Origin: Heterotrichella gracilis | Lineage: Eukaryota; Sar; Xanthophyceae; Tribonematales; Xanthonemataceae | NCBI GenBank assembly: GCA_032358255.1 | Contig: JAULBX010015753.1 | Span: 27,922-91,921, forward strand | DNA length: 64,000 bases | Reading direction: 5' to 3' | Part shown: positions 1-10,715 of the stretch, in pieces | Position numbering within the stretch: position 1 is the stretch's first letter | How the letters are laid out: the number at the start of each line of letters is the position of its first letter | Translations under genes and position numbers: made by a program | Notes under the pieces: generated by a model | What the model saw: only the letters and a program-made list of their open reading frames with translations | What the model was told of the DNA's origin: nothing | The model's database searches: none

Positions 1-141
1 GATTGACTCAATGTATTACTTTCAGATTGGCTGTTCAGAACCACACTGTGGTGTCTCTTGTCTCTTATTTTTTGGTAAATATACCAGCAAAAGTGGTCCT
101 TCATGTCCTTGCCTGCTCAAGCCCCCTTACATGCCCCGCAG

Positions 142-2387
142 AACCTCGCCACCGAGGCCATCTCGCTAGAGGAGTCTGTTGTTGAGCTGCGGGGCCGCGA
201 GGGGCGCCTGGTGCGTGAGCGCGACGATGCGGTGGCTGACCAGCGCAAGCTGCAAGCCAAGGTGGCTGCCATGCAGAAGGAGCGGGCGGGTCTGCTGGCA
301 ACACTGGAGGAGATGGGGGTGCGTGGGGGGATGGGGATGGTGGTGGTGGCATGGATGGCGGTAGTCTATATGTGGGTGGCTGGGGAGATGGTGGTGGCGG
401 TGGAATGTATGATGATGGTGGGGACGACGATGGTTGCGTGAGGACAAGGTTGCACGGTGGTGTGGGGGATGCATTGGAGGCAGGAGACTGACGGCAAGGG
501 GAGATGGCGGTGGTGCAGTCCACATTGCAGCGCCTGCTGGCATTAGCATGGCTATGGCTGTGCATGAGGAGCGCCTTCGCCTCATGGAGGTCTCAGCTAT
601 CATATCCCAAACCCTAATCATCATTCCTAACTGCGCAGGAGGAGCGTTCCCGCCTCAGCTCACGGCTGCGCCAGATCGAGATGGGCAGGGCGCCCACCTC
701 CACCTCCACCCACCATCCTGTGGCCACCGCCGAGCTGGGGGTGCAAACAGATGACATGGCGCCGCCTTCCCCCACCAGCAGGGGGGGCGATCAAGAGGGA
801 GGCGATCAGGAGGACGGGGATGAGGGGCCCACGCTTGCCTTTGAGGACGTGGTGGATGTGAGCGGTGCAATTGCGGCTGGGGCGATGGCGCGCACTGCGG
901 CGGATCGTGCGGGGGGTGGCGCGGGGGTGCTCACGCTTTCTCCGGGGACTGAGAACCTGCTGCCCCAGGCACTACGCACAGGTGCGTTGCCCTCCATTCC
1001 ATGTGGTAATTTTTGTATGGCCTTTTATTGGGCACTTAGGTGAGGGAGACGATTTTTTTGTTATCAAGAATATCTCTTGTTGTTGTATATATTTTGTGCC
1101 ATAAATTGAAGCTCATTGGTATGTAATTGCCTTCACCTGGCTTTTCTACTCCCCTCCCATGTATACCCAATCTGCCCACCCCCTCACCCACTTGAAACTC
1201 CCCCACCCCCCACCCCCCACCCCTCTGCAGGTCCCTCCCCCACCAGCAGCCTCACCCTCATCCGCCAGGAGCACGCAGCACTGGTGGGGGGTCTGGCCGC
1301 CAAGGCTGCGCGGCTGGGCAGGCACAAGCGCGCGCTGCTCGCTGCACTGGAGGGTCAGGCGGGCGACATGGCGCAGCTGGCAGGGGAGAACGAGGAGCTG
1401 AGGGCGCGGCTGCAGGTGGGGTGTGGGGTGTGGTGGCGGGGGGCACCTGGTTGTACCTGGTAATGATTTAGATCAATTACAGTCGCAAGCTTTTCTTGGG
1501 TGGGAAGTTTCTTCCAACCCACCCGCCTGCACGCCATGCACTCCTGTCCTTGGCTTGTACCTTGGGACTGGAAGTGTTAATGAATACACCCCGTGTTTAG
1601 CAGGAATGCCAGGTTTCAATAGGGGGTCTGACCATGTTTTTAGCACTTAATCAGCAGCAGAACGCTGCCAAAGGGTCACGGCTGAACCCTCCCTCTTGCC
1701 CCCTCTCCGCAGGGTGTGACACAGCGCCTGGAGCTGGCTGTGCAGCAGAACCAGGTGCACCTAGCACGCACACGCACCAGCGGGCAGCAGGGGGGGGCAG
1801 GCAGGCTGCACGCGGGGGGGGCACCACAGCTGCTGCCCAACGGCTCAGATAAACAAGGTGGGTGGGCTGTGGGTTGGGGTGGGCTGTAACCCTGGTGCCT
1901 TGTGGAGGCGTGTGGAGGCGCGGGCAACCCTGCACCATTCTGATAGGAAGGGGAAGCATTGAGCAACCCTGGAAACTCTACCAATAGGAACCCTTTTTCT
2001 GCACGGGCCTCATGCAGGGAGGTGGGCGCTGCTCTGGTGTCGAGCCAGGGGATGCCTGTACATGCGGATCACGGGGGTCCCTGCATGGGCCTATTTAGGC
2101 GTCAAAAGTGTTGTCAAGTACTAGTACGCTGCATGTGCTTGCTGGCACTAGTGATGCTGCTCATTGACATCGCACACCGTTCCGCACAGCACGTCCCTTC
2201 CAACCTGTGTTGACCCTTTGTGCGTGTGTTGCTCCGCCAGGCCCCACCCCCCTCGCCCCCGCCCCCGCCCCGCCCCGCAGCTACTGGTTCTTCCCCACCA
2301 ACGGCACACAGCACCAGGCAGCCAAGCCGCCTCGCCCAGGGGGGCGCAGCAGGCTCAACTGAGATATGGGAACCAAGTCTGCTTTAA
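142..2387 (+). CDS. coiled-coil protein, 3' part (5' end outside window)
   Basis: Five exons fit one frame: 142-318, 639-981, 1231-1415, 1713-1857 and 2281-2387, all with AG acceptors and GT donors and matching phases. The first visible exon encodes a charged heptad-like helix (VELRGREGRLVRERDDAV, then ADQRKLQAKVAAMQKE). The second begins EERSRLSSRLRQIEMG and runs into a Ser/Thr/Gly/Asp-rich linker containing LGVQTDDM. The third is again helical (LIRQEHAALVGGLAAKAARL, ending GENEELRARLQ). The fourth has TQRLELAVQQNQVHLA. The last exon is short and disordered. Coiled-coil segments separated by low-complexity linkers suggest a scaffold, cytoskeletal or basal-body protein, but I recognise no family. 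The start lies before base 1. The last intron's acceptor follows a C-rich tract, so the C-terminal residues are the least certain part. Confidence 0.6.
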
Positions 2388-3844
2388 CAGAACTTGAGCC
2401 TTTGAACTGAGTATTGTCCAACATACAATTGATTGCACCACCACCGGACTTTGCCCAGCTGACAATCTAGCGATGGTGCAGTCTCAGCCGAGTCCTAAAG
2501 GACTGGCGCCATGTTTACCTGCTGCGCCTTGTGACAAAATCCTAGCGCAGGGTTTATGTCGCCAGCATCACACAAGGGGTGGACCCCACAGCAGCTTGAC
2601 AAGGTAGATTTGGTAGATGGGGTGGTGACATTGCGAGGTATGCAACCTTTACGGCCGCCCCAGGGTTAGGTAGGGGGATATAGCACTGCAGTAGGTACAA
2701 GCTATATTAAGTAGTGCACACGACACATGACTTTGTAGCAGACCAGCAATTAAGCATTTCAGCAGAGCACCAACCAATTTGAAATGCTGAATGGATAGGC
2801 AACCGCATAGCCTCCATTTTGTTCACAGACCCGGCAGCATGCCGCCGTTTATCATTATGCACCACTTGACGAGCCTTGCTATTTGCAACCTATTGAGCAC
2901 AGTGCGCTGGCCGTGCGACGACTTGCTTTATTTGGAGAGGTCACAGTGGGTGTATTCCACTGGATGCAGTCCACAACATGTTCAAACTAGCGGCGTATGG
3001 ATGGTTGCAAGACGAGTTCACATGCGCCCATGCCTTGAGTGCTAACGCCATGTAGCCATGTTTTACAATAAACTATGTCAGTACTAGTGACATTCAGTGT
3101 GGATGAGAACTCTACTGGGTCGAAACAAAGTAAAGCTGTGTTGATGGTCTAGTCAATAGTCTGATAATATTAGCACTTATCAGGCAATGATTCAATAAAG
3201 GTGCCACTGCAGAGAGGCGATATTCGCCAGGACAAAACGGTGCGCAGTCACTGAGTTCGATTGAGTGTTGAACCCCTGTTGAAAGGCATTCCTCTGATGT
3301 TCGTTTGTTGATAAACGAAAACTGGTGTCTGCTACAGAACCTTATGTTGAAACTTCGAGCAAGGCTGCCTTGGACCGGGGATCGATAGTCCAAGTTTGTC
3401 TGACAGGGCCCATCCTTCAGGTGAGGCCTTTTGGACTCTCGTTTGTGTCCAACACAGTGAAATTGGGAGCTACTGTCCCTCTGCCAGTGGCAACCAGCAT
3501 ATGTTCGAATACAGCAATGTATGCATACAGCAATGCATGCATACAGCATTGCATGCTTACAGCAAGGCGGGGCACCCCTGCTTGCGTAGCAGTTCTCTCC
3601 CTGTGACAACAACACAGTTGATCAATTGCAAAACTGCACTTTGGTTTTGTTGAACCACTATCTGCCCTGAAAAACCTTCATCGGAGCTTGTTCATGTGGG
3701 AGACACATCAGGAGGCATCGTTTGCATGTACCTAGTGGTACTTGAACACCAACTTTGCCTTTGAATACCAATCAGCAAGCTTGATCCCACGTTCGCTGTG
3801 CAGGTGGTTACCCCAAAGCCACCAGCTTGGAGCCACAACCCACC
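2388..3844. other. intergenic region with F1 5' exon and intron
   Basis: No convincing coding exon beyond the UTRs. The stretch holds the 3' flank of the coiled-coil gene, and near its right end the F-box family leader: a donor CTTCAG|GTGAGG at 3421 and an acceptor GCTGTGCAG|GTGG ending at 3803. Between them lies a cluster of GCATGCAT/ATGCATAC palindromes at about 3515-3560. The small open frames at 3112-3615 (-) and 3325-3653 (+) overlap each other on opposite strands and resemble nothing. Confidence 0.6.
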
Positions 3845-5539
3845 ATGGCTGACGAGCCAGCGCCCGTCCACTCCCTGCCAGAGCCCATCCTGCAGGAGGT
3901 GCTGGGCCTGCTGCCTGTGGAGGAGCGCGTGCGTGCCCAGGCGGTGTGCAGGCGCTGGCGTGAGGCCCTCCAGGAGTCCACCGCGGCGTGGCGGAGCGTG
4001 GCCTGGCCCGCCTTCTTGCCAACCTTTGAGCGAGGGGATCAGCGAGAGCTTGTAGCATTCCTGACAGGCGGTGGGGGCAGCACCCACGGGGCACCGCAGC
4101 CAAGGCTTGTGGCGTTCCTGACAGGCGGCCGAGCCAACAACCACGGGGCGCTGCAGCCAAGGCTGGCCCACACCAGCCACCTTGACCTCAACCTCAACCC
4201 AAAAGCTGACCTGGACACCAACGGTGACGGACCCCCCCACCCCCTTGCCCACCAAGCCCCCTTCCTGCACGTCGTCAGCCCGGCGCACCTCCAGTCCCTG
4301 GCGGGCCTGCTGCTGGGTTCTGAAGGCCGAGACAGCGTGATGCTCGATGACTGCTCCATCCTGGGAGGGTTCACCCGCCTGCACTCGCTGGACGTGACTT
4401 GGAGCGTGTTCAGGAGGGAAACAGACGTGGTTGCTGGCTTTGCCAAAGCAGTGGCGGCGCTCACCAGCCTTCGGACTCTGGCATTGAGGCTGCACACGCA
4501 GGCGAGGGATCAGGGCAGCGTGGAGTACGTAGCGCGCACCCTGCCAGCGGCAGTGACTGCACTGTCCAGCCTGCAGCTCCTCACCAGCTTGGAGCTCTCC
4601 GTTGATTGCGGGATGGAATGTGCATGGTCCCCGCCGCCGCGCGTCCCTCCGCTTGCCAGCCTGTCAGTCCTCTGCCTCACCCTCAGCGGCGTGTGGTGGG
4701 GGAGCCCCGAGGGCCAGGGGTGGCTGGCAACGCTGGGGCGCTTGCCTCAGCTCAGCAACCTCACCATTGCGCTGGAAAGTGACCGCATCCCCGGGTTGCG
4801 CCTGACCCCCATCAGCCTCCTCACCAGCCTCACGCTCCTCCTGTCGCTGCGTGATAGGCCAGCTCACAAGTGGGTCCCTCTGAAGCTCCCACAGCTGGAG
4901 CTACCGGGGTCCCTCAGGGAGTTGACATTCAGCGGCCGGAATTGGGCGCCCAGCATGCCCCAGCTGGGCCTGGCGTTGTACCCGCTGGCGCATTTCACGC
5001 GCCTGCACATGCCGGTGTTCCTAGGGGTAGACCTCCAAGGGGCGCTGATGGGCCTGACACACCTGGAGGAGCTGTACCTGGACGATGAAGTCAGTCCTTT
5101 TAAACAGTACATTCGGGACAGGCCTACCGCGATGTTCAGCCTGCCCCCCTTGCCACGGCTGCGCTCGCTGTCCCTGGGGACGCGCCTGTTCCCGTCGCAT
5201 GACCGGGTGCTGGACCTCTGGCTGCCAGCTGTCATCCCTCGGGGCTTCATCCAGCTGACAAGGAGCGTGTGGCGCGACAGCAAGGTGACGGTGGCGGCCA
5301 GCGCAGCAGCCCCGGGTGACAGGGCGCTCATAGTGATCATGCGGGGCGCGTGTGGCTTGGTCTACACCGTTGACATGAGCCGAGGCCAGCTGGCATGGGA
5401 GCTTGGGGATGGTGCCACGCCTGGGGATCCCACGGAACTTGCGCGCGTGGTGGAAAGCAGCGCGGGTGAGATTGCGGCGGTGCAGGCCTGGCTGGGATCG
5501 GAAACCTTCAAGGCGGATAGCACCACGGCAAGAATCTGA
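3845..5539 (+). CDS. F-box/leucine-rich-repeat protein, copy F1 (intact)
   Basis: A 564-residue uninterrupted frame. An F-box lies near the N-terminus (about residues 9-45: LPEPILQEVLGLLPVEERVR followed by AQAVCRRWREAL). The remainder is Leu-rich with degenerate LRR-like strands such as LTSLELSV, LASLSVLCLTLSG and LSNLTIAL, and a family-specific C-terminal block (VIMRGACGLVYTVD...QLAWELGD...AAVQAWLGSETF). F-box proteins are substrate receptors of SCF ubiquitin ligases; that role here is inference from the domain. ATG 3845 is chosen because paralogues start MADQ/MADE at this point; the in-frame TTG at 3827 is rejected. This copy is on the + strand, opposite to and 11.7 kb away from the other six. 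It lost the stop codon used by paralogues (…ETFRVE or …ETFGLE) and reads on as ADSTTARI. Confidence 0.85.
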   Translation: MADEPAPVHSLPEPILQEVLGLLPVEERVRAQAVCRRWREALQESTAAWRSVAWPAFLPTFERGDQRELVAFLTGGGGSTHGAPQPRLVAFLTGGRANNHGALQPRLAHTSHLDLNLNPKADLDTNGDGPPHPLAHQAPFLHVVSPAHLQSLAGLLLGSEGRDSVMLDDCSILGGFTRLHSLDVTWSVFRRETDVVAGFAKAVAALTSLRTLALRLHTQARDQGSVEYVARTLPAAVTALSSLQLLTSLELSVDCGMECAWSPPPRVPPLASLSVLCLTLSGVWWGSPEGQGWLATLGRLPQLSNLTIALESDRIPGLRLTPISLLTSLTLLLSLRDRPAHKWVPLKLPQLELPGSLRELTFSGRNWAPSMPQLGLALYPLAHFTRLHMPVFLGVDLQGALMGLTHLEELYLDDEVSPFKQYIRDRPTAMFSLPPLPRLRSLSLGTRLFPSHDRVLDLWLPAVIPRGFIQLTRSVWRDSKVTVAASAAAPGDRALIVIMRGACGLVYTVDMSRGQLAWELGDGATPGDPTELARVVESSAGEIAAVQAWLGSETFKADSTTARI

Positions 5540-5825
5540 TGATGGAGCATCTGATGATCACACTTGTGATGACAGCACATCTGATGGTGACACATCTGGC
5601 AACGGTGGGGTGACGGGTGAAGGTGCATGCACATCTGATGAGTCATCTGATGTTTCATCATCGGAGGAAGATGGGGTGACAGGGGAATCATGGGTGGATG
5701 AGGTGGCGGGTGAAGCACGGGTGGATGGGGTCACGGGGGAATCAGATGATGAAGGGGGATCAATTGACTCTCGGGATGGTGTGACGGGGTGCACAGCACC
5801 TAAAATGTGTTGTTCTATTTGCTAA
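5526..5825 (+). repeat. ATCTGATGA-type repeat; open acidic Ser/Asp/Glu-rich frame after F1
   Basis: Directly after the F1 stop the DNA becomes a degenerate repeat of CATCTGATGA, GGTGACGGG and GATGGGGT units. In the +1-shifted frame (open from 5403 to 5825) it encodes a strongly acidic tail with SDDGASDD, TSDESSDVSSSEEDG and several VTGE units, ending in CCSIC. No splice site that cleanly joins F1 to this frame was identified. It may be an alternative C-terminus reached by frameshift or splicing, or a simple expanding repeat in the 3' UTR. The sequence decides only that the frame is open and biased. Confidence 0.6.
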
Positions 5826-7136
5826 TAGTAATGTAGGCTTTTTCTCGTATCTGATTCATCCATACGCTCGCCTCCTGTATTTAACTTGGCAAGCAACGCA
5901 ATGCAATGGCCCACCATGGGTGGGGTAGTAAATGGGCTTTCACAACACCCTTTATTCTGCAGCAGAAATTACATTACCTACCTTTTCTTGCACCATCACA
6001 GTCACCAGACTGGATACTGAGTAGACAATTACCTATTGGCAATAACAGCCCGTCAGATCCATCCGATGTTGATCGTTGGTAACACCACCAATTTGCCAAC
6101 TCTGCCTACTGTAGGGATCACCACCCACAGGTCCACCCCGTCCTCGCCTTGGCACAGTGCGTGACTCACAGCTAGCTTGCCTATTTATTTTTGCTTTATT
6201 TGTAATTATTTTATATTAATTCAGTTTTCATGCAAAACTTTACAGTAGTACAAGCAATGCCAGGACAGGGTTGGGTGGGCGCAAGCTTGTACAAGGCTGT
6301 TTGATCTGATCATCTGGCTTTTGTGTGGAATGCATTTAATCACTTGACTCAATTATTGGTCAGACCAGCAGTCACGGTAACCGTTCTCCTACAGGCGCCA
6401 GCGCTGGTCGGTGGCACTGCCTTGGGGCGAGCCAGTGGCCCCTTACTCCATCAAAGAGTCTTTGTGCGTCCCCTTTCTTTCTTTCTTTCTTTTTTCAAAA
6501 GACTTAATTTAAACGTTTGAAGTGTATTTACAGTGAACACTGTGCCACTGGCAGACACCAATACTGCACTGCAATGATGTCGTGACATGCATGACAGTCC
6601 AGTGCACTGTGGCAGTCAGACTCAGACTCAGCCTCAGACTGGCAATTAACCATGACTTGACTCATGAATGGTGCACCCGGTAGCCACCGCGGTGCATAAA
6701 TAACGAATGGAGATTGCGGTGCAAGCGCCAATATGCCAACCATCAACCTTTCATCTCAAACCCCCCACGCAATCCCCCAATCTCCACAGGCCAGGCAAAG
6801 GTCTAGTAGGCCATAGTAGGGTAGGGTCACAGCCTGTGCACGGCGCTAACAGCTAGTGTGCCGTACAGCCTAGTAGGCTACCTCCTCCAGGACCTGCACC
6901 ACGCCCACCCACAGTCACAGCGATCAAAACACCAACCCATCCCGCAGTCTGCAGTTATCCACCATGCTGTGCATGCTGCACCACACACGCCAGGTGCACA
7001 CCGTTACCCTGCTGCACCCCATGAGGAACCCCAGCTCCTTGCCATCACTATCACCCCAGTGCGCGGGTAACACACCCTGGAGGGTTTCTCCGCCAGCATT
7101 ACCCCGCTGCACCCCGTAGCAGGTACCCTAGTCCAG
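5826..7136. other. intergenic region between F1 and PRXQ 3' ends
   Basis: Convergent 3' flanks of F1 (+) and PRXQ (-). It contains an AT-rich stretch near 6180-6240 and a short TTTC run at about 6475-6495. No coding exon or RNA gene is supported. Confidence 0.5.
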
Positions 7137-7194
7137 GGTTCACGCCGCCACCACCGACTTGATTGCCTTGAGCGCCTCCTCAATGTGCTTCTCG
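7137..7194 (-). repeat. 58-bp exact copy of the PRXQ final exon end, in its 3' UTR
   Basis: Bases 7137-7194 repeat 7225-7282 exactly, a displacement of 88 bp. The copied segment spans the last coding bases (EKHIEEALKAIKSVVAA region), the stop and the first bases after it. It lies just downstream of the true stop, so it is non-coding here. Confidence 0.9.
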
Positions 7195-7227
7195 CTGCAC
7201 CTCTTAACCAAAACCCTAGCTCGGGGT

Positions 7228-9499
7228 TCACGCCGCCACCACCGACTTGATTGCCTTGAGCGCCTCCTCAATGTGCTTCTCGGGGTTGAACTGGTCGTTG
7301 AAGGAAAGCACGCACTTGCCATCCTTGTCAATCACATACGTCTGCAAGGGGTGTGGGAGGATGAGTGGCGAGGGTTTGGGTATGGAGGGTATTGGGTATT
7401 GTGACCACGCAGCCTTGTCAATAACATACGCCTGCAAGGGGTGGGGGAGGGAGGGCGTTGGGTGGGGATGTGTGGTTAGGGGATGCAGAGTACAGTGGCC
7501 ATGCAGATGCGCCATGCAGCATCCCCCCGACGCGACATGCCTGGTGCAAATGCCAGCACAGCGCCACCTTCCGCCACCACCCACATCCAGGGGGCAGCCC
7601 TATGAAGTCTTTCATGATGCCGAGGGCAATGCGCAGCAAAACCCCCTATGGGTGATGTCGCCACTCACCTGCCTGCCGGGCAGCAGCCCCATGAGGTCCC
7701 CCTTGATGCCAAAACCCTTCCCCCATCATTACCTTACCAACAAAACCCCGCTTTCCTACTTCACATTAGGCATAGCTGTTACTCACCTGCCTGCCGGGCA
7801 GTAGGCCCATGAGGTCCGCCTTGATGCCAAAGGCCTTGCGCAAGAAGTTGCCCTGGTCCGACAGGAGCGGGAAGGTCACGCGGTTGGCGGATGCGAACGC
7901 CGCGTTCTCCTCCGGCGTGTCGCCGCTGATGCCAAACACCTCTGCGCCCGCCTTTGTGAATGCCTCGTAGCGGTCGCGGAATGCGCATGCCTCCTTGGTG
8001 CACCCGGGGGTGGCGGCCTGAAGGGAAGGATTCAATCATGGTTCATGAGTCAGTTATAAAATCATTGATTTTATACTAATGAGAGGATTGTGTCATTCAG
8101 CACGACACTTGTTTATTGATTTCATTACTGTTGGTGCACCCGTGGATGGCGGCCTGTGAGGCAGGATTTTGGAAAGAGACACTCATGGAACCAGTGAATT
8201 TGTTACAAATCCCCAGGGAAAAGGCACAGGGTAAGGCGTCGCAGACGCGTGCACCGGTAGGTGAATGGCGAGGTAGCAGTTGCGGAAGGCGCACGCCTCC
8301 TTGGTGCACCTGGGAATGGTGGCTTGCAAGGGGGTGACGATCAGGGTTACTGGTAGGGTTATGGGTGGGGTAGTGGTGCAAACTGGACTGGCGGCCTGGG
8401 AGGTCCTTTACCCTATAGGATAAGGGGAAGGGTATGGTCGCCGCATCGAAGCAGCGCAGCCATGGCCTACTGCTCGTGTACGAGGATGTAGATCATGGTC
8501 AAGCATGCCAGAGCACGTCACGCAGCGTGTTCGGGATACCTTTAGAGGAGCGGGCTGGGAGTGCCCTCGGTTAGGGTTATTAGTGCGCACCTTAGGGTAG
8601 AAGAAGAGCACCACGGGCTTCTTGCCCTGGAAGTTGGACAGGGCCACTGCGCCGCCGTCGGAGGCCTTCAGGACCCTAACAGAACCACAACCAAGGGTTT
8701 TTGGATCCATCGACGTGCACCACATAGGAGTGTGCGAGTGTACTGTATAAGGGTGGGGTTGTGTTGTGCCCAAGGTGGGTCCTTGCCAGTTGACCTTCAG
8801 TGGCAAACAGCAGGTAACTGTGTTGTGGGAAGACAAGACACTTAAAGGGTTTTGCCAAGCGCAAGGGAGAGCATCACGGGGTGCACGCTTAGGATGATGA
8901 ATGCTTGGCGTCCCATGCAGTGCAAAAAAGGGGAAATCAAGGGAGGCAGATGGGACAGGTAGGTGGCATTTTGGCGGAGCCTCACACCTGTAGTAGTCTG
9001 AGTAGTCCTTGAGCTTGTCCCCCACCTTGAGCTCGGCCTGCACCACACGTGGCACTGCTCATGTGTGTGGTCACAATCAGGGGTATACTAATGATTCTAA
9101 CACTTAGCATAGTTAGTATACCCCTGTCACAGTTGTGGTTGCAACCACACCCACGGTGGCATGCATGAGACGTCATGCCACCCATATCCACACCGACACA
9201 CACGACACAACATGACACAGGGACAGCCTTGAATAGCCCACTGAGGCTATGTGCTAACAGAGAGGGGTACTAAGGAAGTGGGATATGGTGTGAATTACTG
9301 AAAAGGGTCTAGCTACAACACTTGAAAACACATTCCTCACTGGGTATTACTGAGGTGCACCTAGGTGGTGCCCCCACACACGTACCGTTACCCTCAGGGC
9401 TGCCCGTCGTGATACTTGTAGCCTGCCCACCTGGCCACGGGGGAGCCTGGCGATGCTTGCTGTGCGGCCAGGGGCAGTGAACGCCTGTGTGCGCAACAT
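7228..9499 (-). CDS. PRXQ: peroxiredoxin Q, plastid-targeted
   Basis: Thiol peroxidase of the BCP/PrxQ family, which reduces H2O2 and alkyl hydroperoxides using thioredoxin; the plant form acts in the plastid lumen/thylakoid. Five exons on the minus strand: 9499-9386, 9037-8988, 8675-8591, 8017-7787, 7341-7228, giving 197 residues. Exon 1 encodes a 38-residue transit peptide rich in Arg, Ser and Ala (MLRTQAFTAPGRTASIARL…VSRRAALRVT). The mature protein begins AELKVGDKLKDYS. The active site is TPGCTKEAC: peroxidatic Cys in PGCT and resolving Cys five residues on, as in atypical 2-Cys PrxQ. It continues GAEVFGISGDTPEEN, LLSDQGN, LLPGRQTYVIDKDGK and ends EALKAIKSVVAA. All intron phases match. Its introns and 3' UTR carry decayed copies of its own exon edges. 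Confidence 0.95.
7413..7450 (-). repeat. copy of PRXQ exon 5 acceptor and start inside intron 4
   Basis: Bases 7413-7450 match 7323-7360 with about three differences, displaced 90 bp. The copy includes the acceptor (TTGCAGGCGTATG on the minus strand) and the TYVIDK codons. It could act as a decoy acceptor; its frame soon breaks. Confidence 0.85.
7592..7720 (-). repeat. two further copies of the PRXQ exon 4 donor end
   Basis: 7663-7720 is a clear copy of the exon 4 end starting at 7781, keeping the donor (CAGGTGAGT on the minus strand) and the GLLPGRQ codons. 7592-7639 is a more diverged third copy of the same segment. Together with the real exon there are three graded copies spaced roughly 70-120 bp apart. 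Confidence 0.75.
8131..8330 (-). repeat. decayed copies of the PRXQ exon 4 acceptor end in intron 3
   Basis: The segment TTGGTGCACCCG..TGGCGGCCTG at the real exon 4 edge (7994-8020) recurs at 8131-8165 and again at about 8281-8330. The last copy also carries the GCGGAA..GCGCACGCCTCC part of the exon. Each sits inside intron 3. Confidence 0.75.
9078..9126. repeat. 14-bp perfect inverted repeat in PRXQ intron 1
   Basis: CAGGGGTATACTAA at 9078-9091 is the exact reverse complement of 9113-9126, with a 21-base loop. Partial complementarity extends outward (GTCACAA / TTGTGG). It lies within intron 1, between the transit-peptide exon and exon 2. Confidence 0.85.
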
Positions 9500-10715
9500 G
9501 GTGACCGAGTGCAAATTTTATTCTAGGGGTGACGTTTCTAGGGATGCCGGTCGGGGCAACAGGAGTAGCAGGCAACAGGAAGAGCAGTTGAGAAGCAGAA
9601 AATGCGTGTGAGATCTTTTACAACGAAGGATGTTGGCGCATGTTTTGCCCGTTTGCAAAAAAGTTGCAAACTTTTCGACGACTCCGTTGCCTGCAAAGAC
9701 AAACGTCATCCGGATTGGCTGGCATCGGATAGGCCAAGCCATGGTTACCCTTTAGGGTTCTTGTACCCTGAAAGGGTTGTTCTGCCCTTCCCAGCCAAAA
9801 ACCTCCGAGGTTGAACAGGGTGTCAGTGATGGTGTGTCTTGCTCAACTGCCAGCAGCCGCCAGTTGCCATTACGACAGGCAACGGCCATCATCTGTCTAT
9901 TTACGCCTTTGGCGTCTGTTTTCTTTTCTTTTCTTTTCTTTTCTTTTCTTTTCTTTTCTTTTCTTTTCTTTTCTTTTCTTTTCTTTTCTTTTCTTTTTTT
10001 TGCAACTGCAAGAGGTTTTACATCTGTCCTAGTGCTGCCCCACATGACAGGTCGCCTGTGGCCCACACGCCTGTGCATCCACATGCCAGGTCGCCTATAG
10101 CCCCCGACGCCTCTCCACATGTCAATGGCGAGGCTGCTGAGCTGCTGAGAAAACCTGCGGTAGCGCTGTGGTAACGATAGGGTGTAATGTGCCCAGGCTG
10201 TACTCCTCTCCACGCGTCAAACCATCCTATCACAGCAACAGCTCTCCCGGTGACTTGCCACCACAAATAACCCCTGGCCACTACATCATGCAACTAATAC
10301 ACCTTGCAAGAAAACAAATTGTGTCCAATGTGCTGCCGCCAATTACTACTGCAGAAGTCCAAACCATGGCACCCGTGGCACCCCAACCGCTTCACAAATG
10401 CTGCATACTGTATATGCCCTTGCGCTGTTCGCTCCTGCCCTGCCCTTGCGCGGTTCGCTCCTGCCCAGCCCTCACCGCCCCCGGCTCAACCACAGCCGCC
10501 CAGTGAACTGTGAAGTGTGCTCCCATGCCACCCTGCGCACCCAGCGCCACAGCCCCGGACAGCACATGCCCAGCTGCTTCAAGTTGCTGCGTATGTAGCG
10601 TGGTGCACCATGCCCCCCCACCCGCCACCACCACCACCACCACCACATCAACCCAACTCGTCGAGTGCATCCAGCTGTGTGCTCCTGTATTCCCTGCGCA
10701 CCCAGGCCCACCCCA
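9500..10715. other. PRXQ upstream region / bL35m downstream region
   Basis: No coding exon is supported. It contains the PRXQ promoter side (reading leftwards from about 9600), the TTTTC microsatellite, and the 3' flank of bL35m. The 153-residue minus ORF here is only the microsatellite translated as a Lys/Glu/Arg run. Confidence 0.5.
9919..10001 (+). repeat. (TTTTC)n microsatellite, about 16 units
   Basis: An uninterrupted pentanucleotide tract of TTTTC, ending in a short T run. It lies about 420 bp upstream of the PRXQ start codon. On the minus strand it is a GAAAA purine tract. Confidence 0.97.

Noticed and set aside
3112-3615. 167-residue minus frame in the spacer before F1
   Set aside because: Overlaps the F1 leader exon and intron on the opposite strand and has no recognisable features.
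3827-3844. TTG start six codons upstream of F1 ATG
   Set aside because: Non-ATG start is not expected in a nuclear gene, and paralogues begin at the equivalent of ATG 3845.
9752-10213. 153-residue minus frame with a long KKRKEKKRKE run
   Set aside because: It is the TTTTC microsatellite translated; the flanks show no coding signal.
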